Shown piece by piece: positions 12,049 through 23,621 of a stretch of DNA of 64,000 nucleotides. The DNA is taken from NCBI GenBank assembly GCA_022592445.1, contig JABYQR010000010.1:186001-250000 (forward strand), in the 5' to 3' direction. Below the pieces are notes generated by a model. That model was not told where the DNA came from. It worked only from the letters and a program-made list of their open reading frames with translations, and ran no database searches. The stretch's first letter is position 1; each line of letters starts with the position of its first letter. The position numbers and the translations under genes are program-made. This DNA comes from Cytidiella melzeri. Lineage: Eukaryota > Basidiomycota > Agaricomycetes > Polyporales > Irpicaceae.

Positions 12049-14866
12049 ATGCGCCGCCTCGTAGCTGTCTTCTCGAGCAAGCGGTCTGACAAGTCCGACG
12101 TCGCATCCAATGCCTCTTCCATGGACCGGCCCAGCACGGCTGATCCTCCCAAAGTAGCCCCTTCGAAGCGTCCATTATTCTTCAAAACCAAGAGTCTCAG
12201 CAGAGCATCCGCTATTTCACCGGATTCAAGACAGAGAAAATCCCAAATCCCGCCGGTGCTCACGGTCACAGAACACGCACCCTCATCTTCTTCTTCCTCA
12301 AGTGGCGCACCTAGCACACCTCATGATGACTCTGACAGCGTTGGGCATCCTCCGTTAGGCTCGAAACCGTGGACGCCGCTGACATACTTGCACGACAAGG
12401 TCTTACCCCCCATTGGCGCACAAGATCCATCACGGCCATATGTCCCGCGTGTCTGGACTGCCTCTCGAGACGACGACGACGACCTTGCGTCCACGCATTC
12501 GATCGAAATGCCACAGTTGCAACTACCTGCGACGGCAAAGGTAATACACACCTCTCCCATCACACCCTCAGCATACTGTCGTGCAATCGCTGGCAATGCT
12601 TTGGAGCCTCCATTCTCCCCGCCACCGCTCCTCGTTGTGTCAAACGCTCCCCTCTATCCGCGCTCTTGCAACAGCCCCAGGCAGCTTCGAAGACCAATTG
12701 ACGACTTAAGGTACCGGACACTCCAGGCACGCTTCCTACGGCGGCTAGACAGCACTCCTGCGGACCGTGATTTAACACCATTCGCGAAACGCAACACTTT
12801 GCCCTCAAAGCCTTTGTCTCTGCTACTAGACGACAATTTTATTCCGCTAGGTTGCCATGTAGCATCATCCAGCCTTGGCTTGCGCCAATGGATCGAGCGC
12901 CCGTGTTTTGAGGACAGAGTTTTGGTCTACCTTCCTGGCGAGCCTCTTAGCGATTTTGTGCGCTGCGAGCGGGTTTCAGCGACGGCGGCCGTTGAAGCGC
13001 TCGGATATTCTGAAGTTTTGGACGCGTTGGCTGGTATTGCTGGCGGGGACGTAGCTGTTCTCAAAGGTTTCTTCACGACATCACCTACGTCTCTTACTCC
13101 TCCTCTCTCCTCGAACCCTTCGACGGCAAGCCTCAACAGTTTGCCACCCTCTCCGGCGCCATATCTTGTCACCGATGTCGCTATTTCATCAGGACAGGGT
13201 ATGAAACCCTTTCCCACAGGTATGTTGTCAAATCGTGCAAGCTTTCCACGTTGCTGAACTTTTGATGCCTGGAACATTGCTCCTGTCAGCCACACATAGA
13301 CCCTTTCCTTCTCCGCTTCGGATAGCAGGTGAGGCGAATGTCCAGGCCAAAGCTACCCCTTCCCCCTCGACGTATCTTAGCTCCCATGCCGTCGCTAGTT
13401 TGCCGGCAAGCCCTGCCTCGCCCGCTTCATCTGTTCCGTCACCCAAGATCATCATGACCCCTCCTGCCAATGATGGGCCGAAAACTGGTGTGCGATTTGT
13501 CGAGGATGATAAAGAAGACAAGGAGGACACTGTTCCTTTGGACTATGTCATGCGCATCAAGCAGGCGAGGGATCAGAAGGCAAAGTTTCTCGCGGCCGAA
13601 CGAGCGAGGCGGCAGAGTGTGCAGGGGCAACTACCTCCGTCCTCTGTGCGGCCCTCGCTTGATAATCCGCAGCAGATGCGCGAAGACCTCAAACGTGTCG
13701 CTGAGGAGCGTAAAAGGCTTGAAGAGGAGAAGAAGCGGTATGAAGCACAGCGGCGTCAACAAGAAGAAGAGAGGAGAAGGTGGGAGAAGGAGCGTGCTGC
13801 TTGGCAACGAGAGAAGAGACTTGCGGAGGAGGAGCGCAAGCAGAGGGCATATGCAGACGAGATTGTTGAAGCTAGGCAAAGGCGGGAAGGTTCACGCCAA
13901 GGTTCCATGCCGAAAATTGACAAGATCAACTCATGGGATGGAGACAAGGAGAAAGAGCGGGAAAGGAAGGGGAGTGAAGCCCGACCACGGTATAGCCGAG
14001 CCAAGTACGACGATTTACCTGGTATACCGAGGAGGGAAGCTTCAGACCCGGGTATAGCCACTGCTAGCTCGACCAGCCTGAGATTGCAAATACCATCGAA
14101 TTCTTCGCCTGGTAGTTCGGGGCCTCCGAGCGTCGCCACTGGAAGTTTACGGGGATCGTCTCGCCCACCATCGATGTACTCCACGCCGCCCTCTTCTGCT
14201 TCGGCTGTTGACGTTCGTCAGCGCCGTGAGAGCAAAGCCAGTCGGCGTGCATCTGTTATGTCTGATGGTAGTGCCCTCGGTGCTCAACAGACGTTCATGC
14301 AGCCACCCATGCCCTCGTCCTTTCCTTGGGGTGTAGCTGCTGTTCCGCCTGGGCCAATGGCCATGAATATGACCATGATTCCCGTGCCTCTTGCAATGCA
14401 GATGCCTATGATGCAGATGCCCATGATGCCTTATGTGGACATGCCTTTACTCCCTCCGTCAGCTCCTTTCATGCAGCAATCTGGTCCGCGACAGCAACGG
14501 TCCCACAGCGCATCTCCTACGAGGACATCTCATAGTCCAAACGCGGATAGAGGGCAAGGTGAATCGGGCAGCAACTCGCCGCACGGGTCGCATCGCCGGG
14601 CACCTAGTGACGAACTTCCGAAGCGACATGGGGATGCGAGTAGATCGCCGTCTTACGCCACGACGCATTCATCTCCCTATTCTGCGAAGCAGTCTCCTTC
14701 TACGACCTCGTTCAATTCCGACCGCATCCGGGGTTCGTCTAGTGCATCCCATCAGCAGACATTCTCGACGCCAGTGCGGCCAACACCCGTACAGGCTAGG
14801 TCTCAACCTGGATTCCAAAACTTGAGTCGGCCTCCGTCAGACAGACGGCAGACAATGATTCGATAG
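12049..14866 (+). CDS. Uncharacterised 915-aa protein, Ser/Pro-rich with central charged coiled coil
   Basis: Not recognised as a named family. Two exons (12049-13219, 13290-14866) join in frame. The junction restores KPFPTATHRPFPSPLRIAGEANVQ. Residues 1-230 are low-complexity with polyserine and an Asp run. Around residues 220-320 there is a more ordered stretch with LRYRTLQARFLRRLD and DRVLVYLPGEPLSDF. From ~490 to ~570 comes a long Glu/Arg/Lys helix of repeated EERKRLEEEKKRYEAQRRQ type, a clear coiled coil. A Met/Pro-rich segment (MNMTMIPVPLAMQMPMM) and a Ser-rich basic tail follow. Pattern suggests a scaffold or cytoskeleton-associated protein, but that is only inference from composition. 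No membrane segment or signal peptide seen. Confidence 0.85.
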
Positions 14867-15604
14867 TTGCTCCTTGGTTGTGTGGATCTATTCTTTTGCA
14901 TTTTTCGCCGCCACATTCAGGTGTGTGATACCATGGACTATCTTTCACTTTTTTTTTCTCTCATTTTTGACCACTTCCCTCCATATCTCTTATATACAAC
15001 GTTGATTTCGAGCGGTTAGTGTCTTCTATATCCACTGTTATCCCACGGATGCATTCTGCCGAGCATATGTACGGAACGAAACATACACTTCTCCCCCATC
15101 ATCCATTCGCACTTTTTCTCTCGCTCTGTTGCATGCTTTTTCTTCTTCTTTCCATATAATACTACGATGTGCTGTATTGTTCATCTCCATCTCAGTGGCT
15201 TGATTACCTAAATGGACTGTCATATTGTCACTTTACTCTCGTTTACCCTTGGCCACTCCTTTATAACTGTCGTTACCAGTAATCCTCCATATCCACAGTC
15301 TATACTTAATAACTCCATTTTTTTTCTCACTCCCTCACGACTCGCTACGTCTCTCCGTGTTTCTTTTCTTCTCTGTTTGCACATTCACCCATCCACCTAA
15401 CCCGGCGGGCTCATCTCCCCGAAGTACAATACGTAACTAGTACCCTTTCCCATCTTTTGTTGCGCAGGTATTCGGCGTTGTAGGACTGTCTTGAAATATA
15501 TAACACGTATACGTACGTCCCACAAGCTTTGGTTTTTCTGTCAGCTCCGTCTTGTGCGTTTGTCGACAACAGTCTAATGCAGTGTTGGGTAGGAGACTAA
15601 GGGG

Positions 15605-15692
15605 TGGTCCATGTTTCACAAATACCGCTGCTGTGAGATTCCTTTCGTTCGCAAGCCACATAACACTGGTTGTTGCGTAGATGCCCACTCAG
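15605..15692 (+). repeat. Partial copy of the secreted-protein promoter segment
   Basis: Shares with 15783-15905 and 56085-56200 the ordered words ATACCGCTGCTG, TCGTTCGCAAGC and ACACTGGTTG. It is not followed by a matching coding exon. Confidence 0.6.
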
Positions 15693-15782
15693 GCTGTGCA
15701 ATGTTGGATGGTTGCCTCACTTAATCTTTGGGCATCACAAAACCAGTCTCATGCAGTATATGATCATGACAGGCCTAGGAGG

Positions 15783-15905
15783 TTGAGGAATGTTTCAAGT
15801 GTCACCACATTGAGAAAATACCGCTGCTGGCGCACTTCTTTCTCCTCAGCTCTGAGAACTCCTCTTCATTTGCAAGCTAACACTGGTTGGTGAGTAGTAT
15901 ACCCC
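15783..15905 (+). repeat. Second copy of the secreted-protein promoter segment
   Basis: Contains GTTGAGGAATGTTTCAAG, AATACCGCTGCTGG, GCAAGCTAACACTGGTTGG in the same order as 56085-56200. It lies about 140 bp before the broken secreted-protein gene and is likely its ancestral promoter. Confidence 0.65.
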
Positions 15906-16227
15906 AACTTCCATAGCTCCTTCTGACAAATTTCGTAGCTCATCTTGCCTTTTCTTCAACACACTTTCCATTGTCTATACCTACGCTCGAACAAAACAAA
16001 GCATCTCATACCTTTGTGTCCCTTCCCGCGCCTCATCTTTGTCTATGCACTCTCACATCGCTGTTGCTCTGGCGTTGCTTGCCATTGTTGGTCCCACCGT
16101 ATCTGGACACATCGCTTCTCCCGCTGTGTGTTCGCACAATGCGCCAGCAGACCCTTCTACCGTGGTCGCTTCCGGCAACAATGTTGACAACAGCGGCACA
16201 ACACAGCTCGGCATGCCACTGCCTGCG

Positions 16228-16669
16228 TATTGATATTCCCAGCTCTCGCTCACGGACAACGTTCCCTTGTTTGTTTCATTCTTCTCATCATCTATAAATC
16301 ACATGTCAGCGTAGCCTCATTCCCGCAGACACAGCCTTTTTGATGATTATTTCCTTATTGAGCCGTCTCTTGTTGTACTACAAGAGTTCACTCATTCCTC
16401 TCTTTTCCCCCCCATTGTGCTCTCTTCCTTTGCACCTTGGGGTAAGCTTCATCTCCCTTGCACTTGCAGTATGTACATATGCTGACCCTGTACTTAGCTC
16501 ACTCGCTCGATGCTCGTGTCTTAGGTACAGTTATATTATAATCGTGCTCTCTTCCTTTGCACCTTGGGCTCACTCGCTTGACGCTTGTGTCTTAGGTACT
16601 CAGAGGTCTGACAGCGCCGTTAGGTCTTAGCAGTGCACACAACCCTGCCTTTCAACGTATCTGTTGTTA
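16228..16669. mobile_element. 442-bp insertion in exon 1 of the secreted-protein pseudogene
   Basis: Flanked by CTGCG at 16223-16227 and 16670-16674, where the intact paralogue has one copy. This fits a 5-bp target duplication. No terminal inverted repeat or ORF was seen. Inside, the stretch CTCTTCCTTTGCACCTTGGG occurs twice (about 16428 and 16548), as does a TGTCTTAGGTAC word (about 16520 and 16590), so part is an internal duplication. The class is unknown. Confidence 0.5.
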
Positions 16670-16904
16670 CTGCGCTAAGCATGTTCTATAGCCAAACCTC
16701 ATGAGTTGACTTTGCTAAATCACAGTTGCATGCAATGTTCAGTTTGCTCGCAGACAACAACCTCAGGGAGAGTTTGCAGAGCTACTCCCCTGTAGGTTCA
16801 AGTTGTTCGGTGGCAAGCCTGAGGATGACCCCGAGGATGACCCCGAGATGGTAGCAAAATTGGAAGCCACAAGGCAGAGTATTGTGGCAGAAAATCTGAA
16901 ACAC

Positions 16905-17727
16905 TAGTCTCGTACCCAGACCTCTCGGGGCCAGTCACTGCGTTTCTAAAAAGGCAGATGCGCGCGTGTGCTGTTTTGGGAAGAAAAAGGCAAATCAAAA
17001 AGCACGCGCGGGCCCCGAGGGTCTGGTGCATTTCGTATAGATTGGGTGTAGATCATCCGCACGTGATGGATTTCTGCGCGAATGATTGGGCGTTTACAAT
17101 TATTGGCTCTGTACGCTACTCCATAGTACGACTTGAATTGCACACTCCTTGCTTGTCCCTCCCTCTTGAACTTTTTGCTTGAAATATTTCGATCTTTTGC
17201 TGGTTCAAATATAGGAGTATTCATATTGGTATTCTAACGCATTTTAAGACAAGGGGAATGAGAGATAAACGAGAACGAGAGGATGCAAGCGGAGGTCGCA
17301 TGCAGTAATATTGAAAGCGCCCACTCGCGGACGCGTTCAAGACGCGAGAATGAACGTGATGGGATGTCACAGGCTGTGACTTGAGCCGAAAGTGAGCATA
17401 GCTTACCATCCCTCGGTCATATTACTTAGTCAGAATTTCTACAGGCAGAAATAGCGCATAGGAATGTGTTTCTGCAATGTCGAGTGGGTAGCGCAAAAAT
17501 TGATCAAATTTATATTCGTTTACACCTCGCACTGAGGGCGCTTCAATGTGTGACCTATTGTGACGCAGTCGAAACTTGGAGTCGCTCTGTCCTTCGATGC
17601 GGTCATGTGCGAATGATCTACACCCAATCACTACGAAGTTCACCAGACGTTCGGGGAGCGAGCTGTCTTTTTTTCTCGCCATCCCCTGTCCTAATCAGGA
17701 TTCCCAAAACGTCTGGGTACGAGACTA
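16905..17727. mobile_element. Non-autonomous Mutator-like (MULE) DNA element, 823 bp
   Basis: Ends are a perfect 17-bp inverted repeat, TAGTCTCGTACCCAGAC, at 16905-16921 and in reverse at 17711-17727. The flanks are a perfect 9-bp direct repeat, CTGAAACAC, at 16896-16904 and 17728-17736. Beyond the 17 bp the two arms stay imperfectly inverted: the GGTCTGGTGCATTTCGTA and ATTGGGTGTAGATCAT stretch near 17013-17056 is matched in reverse near 17613-17656. This makes long terminal arms with an extra ~50 bp in the left one. Nine-base target duplications and long terminal repeats are Mutator traits. No transposase ORF is present. The insertion lies in a coding exon. Confidence 0.8.
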
Positions 17728-17922
17728 CTGAAACACATAGAGTTCCCGAAAGGGATAGAGCTTATAAGAGCCACGGCTAACCTAGCACCAGAGTCAGATC
17801 ACCAAAAGAAGAGCCAAACACTTGAAGAGTCAATTTGGCCAGGCAGGGAGGTTGATATTTCAAAACATTTCCCACCAGACCTTGAGCATTTACACCGAGA
17901 TGCAATTGCACAACTGATGTGA

Positions 17923-18540
17923 TGTGCGTGACCTGGCTCCAGGCCAAAAAAGCCCCAGCCTGCTTAGATTGCTGGAATTAGGGTCATGACAGCCTGTGTG
18001 TATTCAGAACAATTGAACAATGAATATATTGTTGCCTACAAAATCAAGATGTAATTTACCATGAGTAAATATCACTTATACTACTTTATTTGCATGCTCA
18101 ATTGTATATCTTACCTTGGACCACTGTAAACAAAGGTAAATAAAGGATGCATCTATTGACCTAGTGTGGTGTTATGATCCAAATTGGGTCATGTGATCAT
18201 GCCCAAACTTCTGATCACTCCGGCCTTCTCCTGTTACTACCTCACGCACCTATCATTACATGCTCCTGACAAAACTTCAAACCCTTTCACAACTCTGTCA
18301 TATGATCTTCTTCATTCAGCCTTACTGTTACCAACGGTTGTCACACCCTATTATTTTTCTTCACTTCTTTGATCATCCTAGTAACTAGTTGTTTTCTCTA
18401 CCTTTGCCTTGACGATCCACCTTGTCTTTTCTCCCTCATCCCTTGATCCACATCACCTCTGTTCAACATGGACTATTACATCATTGGTTTCCTTCTTGTC
18501 TCCATTGAAACCTTGGACCTAGCTCTGATTGGTTACTGTT
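17923..18540. other. AT-richer spacer; possible LTR start
   Basis: No gene seen. A TGTTATGATCC stretch near 18171 resembles the start of some fungal LTRs and would suit the LTR-type repeat that follows, but only the part from 18541 on has a second copy in this window. Confidence 0.35.
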
Positions 18541-19280
18541 GTGGATGGCCAGACTAGCCCTTAATTTTCGCAATTTACCTCTTGTTTTTATCTGTAAAAC
18601 TCCGGGCTGCAGCTCAAGTTGCAACTCTCTCTGCACAAACACCTTTGCACGTCTATTAAGCACCCGTATCACGTGGCTTAGATGCTCCACACGGTCACAT
18701 TACTTGCTACTACGTCACACTAGCATGTGACTTAGCTTAAGTAAGACCACATGGCTACAAGCACATGGCTCAGCCCATAGCTAGGGTTTGATGTCATAGA
18801 TGACGTCCACATGGACTCCTTTTGTTCTCTTTATGGAAGGATGTTCTCACAGGTGTGGGAATGGAATACAGTAGTTGGTCTCCTTTTAGATAGATTCTCT
18901 CACGAGTAGAGTTCTTGGCAAGGTCTAGACAATAGCTATTGTTCTCCTTTAGGTAGTTCTTTTGTTCTTTGTTCACACGGCTTCTTGCAAAGCCTGCCCT
19001 CAACATGGTCTGTGCGGAGGTCCCTGAAGTCTATATATACTGCTACATGTATGCTCCTAGCCCCCCATCTCGACCTCTTGGTCTTTACTGGGCTAGGTAA
19101 GCAAACCCCCTCTGTACTACATAGCTGGTAGACAGAATACTAAATTGGTCTTTACTGGGCTAGCAACTTGAACAAAGTCTGATAGCTGGTGAAAGCATTG
19201 TGCTCTATGCCTGCCACCACCTCTTCGTCGTCTTCCACTTCGTGTCCCTGTTTGTCACGTCGAGCCCTGTCTCCGTGTCA
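18541..19280 (+). repeat. LTR-retrotransposon fragment, copy A
   Basis: About 740 bp matching 40256-41017 in reverse orientation, including GTGGATGGCC, the cluster near TTGTTCTTTGTTCACACGGC, two TCTTTACTGGGCTAG words and the start of a reading frame after ATGCCTGCCACCACC at 19207. The layout (LTR-like DNA, then a short leader, then an ATG with Ser/Thr codons) fits an LTR plus the start of gag. The frame stops after about 33 codons, so it is decayed. Confidence 0.6.
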
Positions 19281-21941
19281 GTTACCATTGCCTTGGTTCC
19301 AACCTTGACCCTTCTAAACCTCTGTTACTGTTCCATCAAGTACAACCCTGGCTATCCCCTGTTTTGGGTCCAACCCTGTCTATACCCTGTTCTGGGTTCA
19401 ACCCCTTCTCTACTTCAGGGTCCACCTCTCTATTGTCCTTTGTTCTCGCACCTCAAGGGTCTCCTCTCCTATTGGCTTGCCAAAGTAGCTACTGTTCCTT
19501 ATCTATTGCCCTCTGTTGCTGTTCCTTTGATTTGTTACCTCTACGTTGGACTGGTCCCAAAGTAGTTAGGTCAATATGTATGAATAGTTCTGAGACGTGG
19601 GGCTAGAACCTTAGTCTATCCACTTTGTTCCAATATTCCTTCTATCAATCCATCATCTGTCGGCCATTGTGCTTAACAGCAACCCCGCAGCCTAGGCCAT
19701 CATTCAAACTTGTGTATAGCTACACCAAGGGGTTCTGACTTGACAACCTGTCTCTTGACAACAGTTGGTCCTAAAACTTACCTTGTACTTTACACTTCAT
19801 CTGTGTTCCAACCCAATCCGATTCTGATACCTATTCCTGAACACTTACCCATATTATTTCCCTATACATGCCTCCTATCAGGCTTCTGACTTGTAGTAGT
19901 ATATCAGCCAATCTGACTTGTACAGTAGAAGTCTTAAGTTTGAACATCAGATTTCCCACTCTTGCTTCATTCTACTTCGCTAGCTGAAGTAGTCTTACTC
20001 GTTATTGCCCAACCTCTGTTCTCTGTTTGACTTAACCTTCCCAATCCGACTCCAACTCCAATCCTCAGAGGCCAAACCGCTGATCTTGCTAAGTACAAAT
20101 TCAAGTCCAAAAGTTATCAAGAGGCACAGCTTACTTAGCTGAAGCCAAGAACTCACTTACATCCTCCTCTTGCCAAGCCCAATCCCAACAACCTTGTTGC
20201 CATTTGGCCCAAAGCGTGACCCAATCCAATTAGGCACAAGTTCTAACGTGTGGCTTCAGTAGCAGAACAAAGATACTGTCTTCCAAAGCCTTCTGTATCA
20301 TGGACCGGGACAGACAGCATTTGACGGGGAGCTATGAGCTCTCAAATACACACTCTTGTGCTGATCCTTTCCCACACCATGTAAATATCAAAACTTGCAG
20401 GGTGTGTGCTCAAACAACAGCTGCAGAGTAAGTACAACTTTAAGACTCCAGAAGATGCAGCACATATTACATTGTCATGGGTACCCCTGGTTACATGTAT
20501 CTTTCTGCATAACAGATATGCTTGCCTACTGAAACCATTACTGCTGAATTACAGAGGATATAAAATCAATGGCCACACAAGCACTAGATTGTATGAGAGA
20601 TGCAAATTACTACTGTAAGCCTGTGGCTCTATATTCATATACTTACCTTACATCTCCAGGAAATCATGAACACAACACTAAATGAAAGATTGTTCATTGC
20701 CAGATTATTGCTCTTGTACATACAGCCGCAGTTAATCAGTGCAGACTGCTTGAGCCTTGACTGCACAATACTAATCACATTCCCAGCAACAACAACACCA
20801 ACACCACCACATTGCACAATGACAGCTCTCTGTACACATGACCTCAGTGAAAATTGTAACTTGATTTCCAGGCTTCAGCACTTTGAAGCCACAATCACTT
20901 AGGTGACCCAATTTAAGGATCTCTGATAGGAGTTATTGTACCTGTGTATACAGCTACAAGTTTCTGTGAAGTACTGTCCATAGTACAATTAACTCACACA
21001 GGCAACCTTTCCCTGTGCTCAATTTTCTACAGAAAATATGCCCATGCATAGTCATCCACACAGGATACCCTCCTCACTGAAATACTCAGTCACCAGGGAG
21101 CTGACTGTGTCTCTGCTCAGGTGTGGTATAAACTCAGCTCTGTACAGTTTGATGTACTACTCAAGGAGCAGTCAAGACCTGTAGTCTGCATGTGCTAAAA
21201 TTTCTTTTATGGTGCAAGAACCCAGGCAACTTGGTGTCTGTAGTAAGTGATATAATAGTATTGTTGCAGTCTTGGCTCCTGCAGAGTCTTGAATGGTGCT
21301 GCTCTGCATGCCTGCCAATATGCTGAAAGAAAGATCATCTCCAGCCTTGTGGGCCACACCTTTCACCTAGAAAGTAGCTTCCTCCAAGCACAAGTGTATC
21401 AAGCACGAGCTTTGACCGCAGTGAATGGTCCCTTTATGCATACAAGCTGTTTTGTACTTATTTCATACCTGTAAACTTGCAACCGGTTTGACATGGACCA
21501 TTGAGATTTGGAAAGATCTAAAGCTACTACAAAGGAGAGATTGATGGCAAAAGATCACCTAGCACAAGAACAACCACAACATTGACAACGTTGCCTTATT
21601 GTAACCCTGGCACGAGTTAGCACAGTTCTCAGAACAGCATATATACTCTGATAAGACTGAGATGATAACATCTCAGTTAAATTGTGTTTTGGTCTAACAG
21701 TTATGAGATTGGAGTTCAGATTGCTTACACTTAGGGGTCATCAAGTGTTGGGGTAATGACTGTACCTGCAGCAACAAGACTTGCACCTTGTGAGCCGCGA
21801 AGCACGACAGCCATAACTGTGCCAGCAACAGGCAAGGAATACCTTTTTCTCCGGAGCAAGAAGGCCATGCATGAACTGTGTGCTGGGTCCTGTATTGTCT
21901 ATGTCCATTGTTCCATCAGATGTCTGTGGCCAGCTGAGCTT
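19281..21941. other. Repeat-rich DNA without a supportable gene
   Basis: Only short ORFs. Near 19340-19405 a ~27-bp unit (CCCTGTTTTGGGTCCAACC and variants) is repeated about twice. Text such as GGCCAAACCGCTGATC suggests decayed retroelement DNA, but I could not assign a family. Confidence 0.4.
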
Positions 21942-22445
21942 TAACAGTTAAGGTTACTACTCACCAGATAGATTGGTAAACTTGGGGAGGTGGTGTGAGA
22001 TAGAATGTAAGAGGTGTGGTGAGCAAAGTACTTGAGAGTACTGAGTAGTCCTGGTTCAACAGAGTGGATAAGACTGAGGGGATATGCCCTCAGGAGTGCC
22101 TCTATATATACATGAAGGAGAGGACCACAGGTACTACCCTAAGACCCCTAATACCTACATGAGTAAGTGAAGTGATCTACCTTACTAAGCATTCCCTATG
22201 CCCTAGTGGTGCCACTTCAATAATTAACCAACAGCAATTGTTCCCATGACCTGACCCCATGACCCAGTTTCAAGGCTAGACTTCTCCAGAAGGTTCTAAG
22301 AACTATGACATTATCTACTAGAATGTTCTACACTATTACATCATAGTCCCAGCATGTTCCAGAGAATTCTGGAGAGTTCTATCATGTGATACACACATAA
22401 GGAAAGGAGCGCATCAGCGCATCAGAGACAGAGTGCGCATCATTG
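21942..22445 (-). repeat. LTR-like direct repeat, left copy
   Basis: About 500 bp starting TAACAGTTAAGGTTAC and ending in GCGCATCAGCGCATCAGAGACAG. It is a close direct copy of 23067-23605. Both hold GATAAGACTGAGGGGATATG, TCTATATATACATGAAGG and GTTCTATCATGTGATACAC. Read on the - strand the repeat opens near TGATGCGC and ends near CTTAACTGTTA, which suits a long terminal repeat in reverse orientation. Confidence 0.65.
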
Positions 22446-23066
22446 ATGTTATTAAATTACTCGAGAAACATTGTTCAGAACTGTATGTACTACTATAAGG
22501 TTCCAATTGTCGACAAAGAAGAGAGCTGTGACAGTACTGTCCTTGAGAGGGGAAATGAGCAGGACAGCAAGCAGGCGGACTTAAAGGCAAGATCTAAGGA
22601 TTGAGAAGTAGGCTTCAATATGGATGGTGGTAGCACAGGCATAGCTTAATACTTACATGCATTTGTTCCTCAATGCTGTGTCTGTGTTGAGGAGCTCAGG
22701 TGTCTTGAACTGGTGTACTCTGGCACCTACAGGGATGACGGTGGGCTGCACCAGTGGGTTGACCCCAGACAAAGCATACATTGTTTCAATGTGTGACTGG
22801 ATGGTGCTGAAGAGTACGTGAGGTTGTGTTTGTGAATGCACAAACAAAGACATGCTCAAATTCTTACCCTCCTGTATAGTTGACCGTATGTCCAGTCGGC
22901 GTTGGGGCTGTCTTGATTGATGGTTCCTTGGGCTCTTGCTTGTGGTGACTAGGAAGATTAATGTTAGAGAGAGTCGTGTCTGTTCCAATCAATTTAGTTA
23001 CTCACAGTTTCTCCAGGGTAGGCTCAGCAGTGATGGAGATGCTGAGAATTTTGAGAACAGTGTTTG
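22446..23066 (-). other. 621-bp segment between the LTR-like repeats
   Basis: Holds a 111-codon - strand ORF (22653-22988) with no recognisable motif. The start codon is doubtful and the frame may be chance. No reverse transcriptase, integrase or gag motif is present, so if this is one element it is non-autonomous. Confidence 0.35.
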
Positions 23067-23605
23067 TAACAGTTAAGGTTACACTCACCAGATAAGTGTT
23101 TATCTTGAGGGGGAGATAGAGATATAGAGAGTAAGAGGTGTGGTGAGCGGAGTACTGGAGAGTACAAGGTAGTCCTTTATCAACAGAGTGGATAAGACTG
23201 AGGGGATATGCCCTCAGGAGTGCCTCTATATATACATGAAGGGGAGGACCCCAGGTACTACCCTAAGACCCCTAATACCTACATGAGTAAGCGAAGTAAT
23301 CTACCTTACTAAGCATGCCCTATGCCCTAGTGGTGCCACTTCAATAATCAACCAATAGCAATTGTCCCCATGACCTGACCCCATGACCCAGCTCCAAGGC
23401 TAGACTTGTTCTAGCTTGTTCTAAGACAAGGCTAGACTTTTCCAGAAGGTTCTAAGAACTATGACATCATCTAATGGAATGTTCTATACTATGACATCAT
23501 AGTTCCAGCATGTTCCACAAGGTTCCAGAGAGTTCTATCATGTGATACACAGATAAGGAAAGGAGCGCATCAGCGCATCAGAGACAGGAGGCGCATCAGC
23601 GCATC
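23067..23605 (-). repeat. LTR-like direct repeat, right copy
   Basis: Direct copy of 21942-22445 with an extra ~30 bp near 23400-23435 that repeats the neighbouring TAGACTTGTTCTAG-type text. Ends in the doubled GCGCATCA words and passes straight into an 11-bp minisatellite. Confidence 0.65.
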
Positions 23606-23621
23606 AATTGATAGGCACTGA

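Larger units (their letters stand above)
14867..16044. other. 3' flank and duplicated promoter fragments
   Basis: No gene supported. The left half is pyrimidine-rich 3' flank. The right half carries two copies of a promoter-like segment that also precedes the intact secreted-protein gene at 56331. Confidence 0.55.
16045..17922 (+). pseudogene. Small secreted-protein gene broken by two insertions
   Basis: Paralogue of the intact gene at 56331-56883. Exon 1 (ATG 16045) gives MHSHIAVALALLAIVGPTVSG, a signal peptide, then residues matching the paralogue up to MPLPA. A 442-bp insertion (16228-16669) brings an immediate TGA at 16231-16233. Homology resumes at 16675 with TATAGCC, but the intron donor now reads AT instead of GT. 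Exon 2 starts near 16753 with QGEFAELLP, as in the paralogue (CGEFAELLP). It is then split by the 823-bp element at 16905-17727. Reading resumes in the same frame from the duplicated 9 bp and ends in TGA at 17920-17922, after a charged helical stretch (LEHLHRDAIAQLM). No function is known for either copy; a secreted or cell-wall role is inferred from the signal peptide only. Confidence 0.72.

Noticed and set aside
18794..19006. Peptide frame conserved between 18.8 kb and 40.5 kb (FARSRVN-EQKNYLKENN)
   Set aside because: Conservation covers the whole ~740-bp LTR-type repeat including noncoding parts, so the frame is carried along rather than selected.
22653..22988. 111-codon - strand frame as a host gene
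   Set aside because: No motif, no clear start and it lies between two LTR-like repeats; kept only as a note on that segment.
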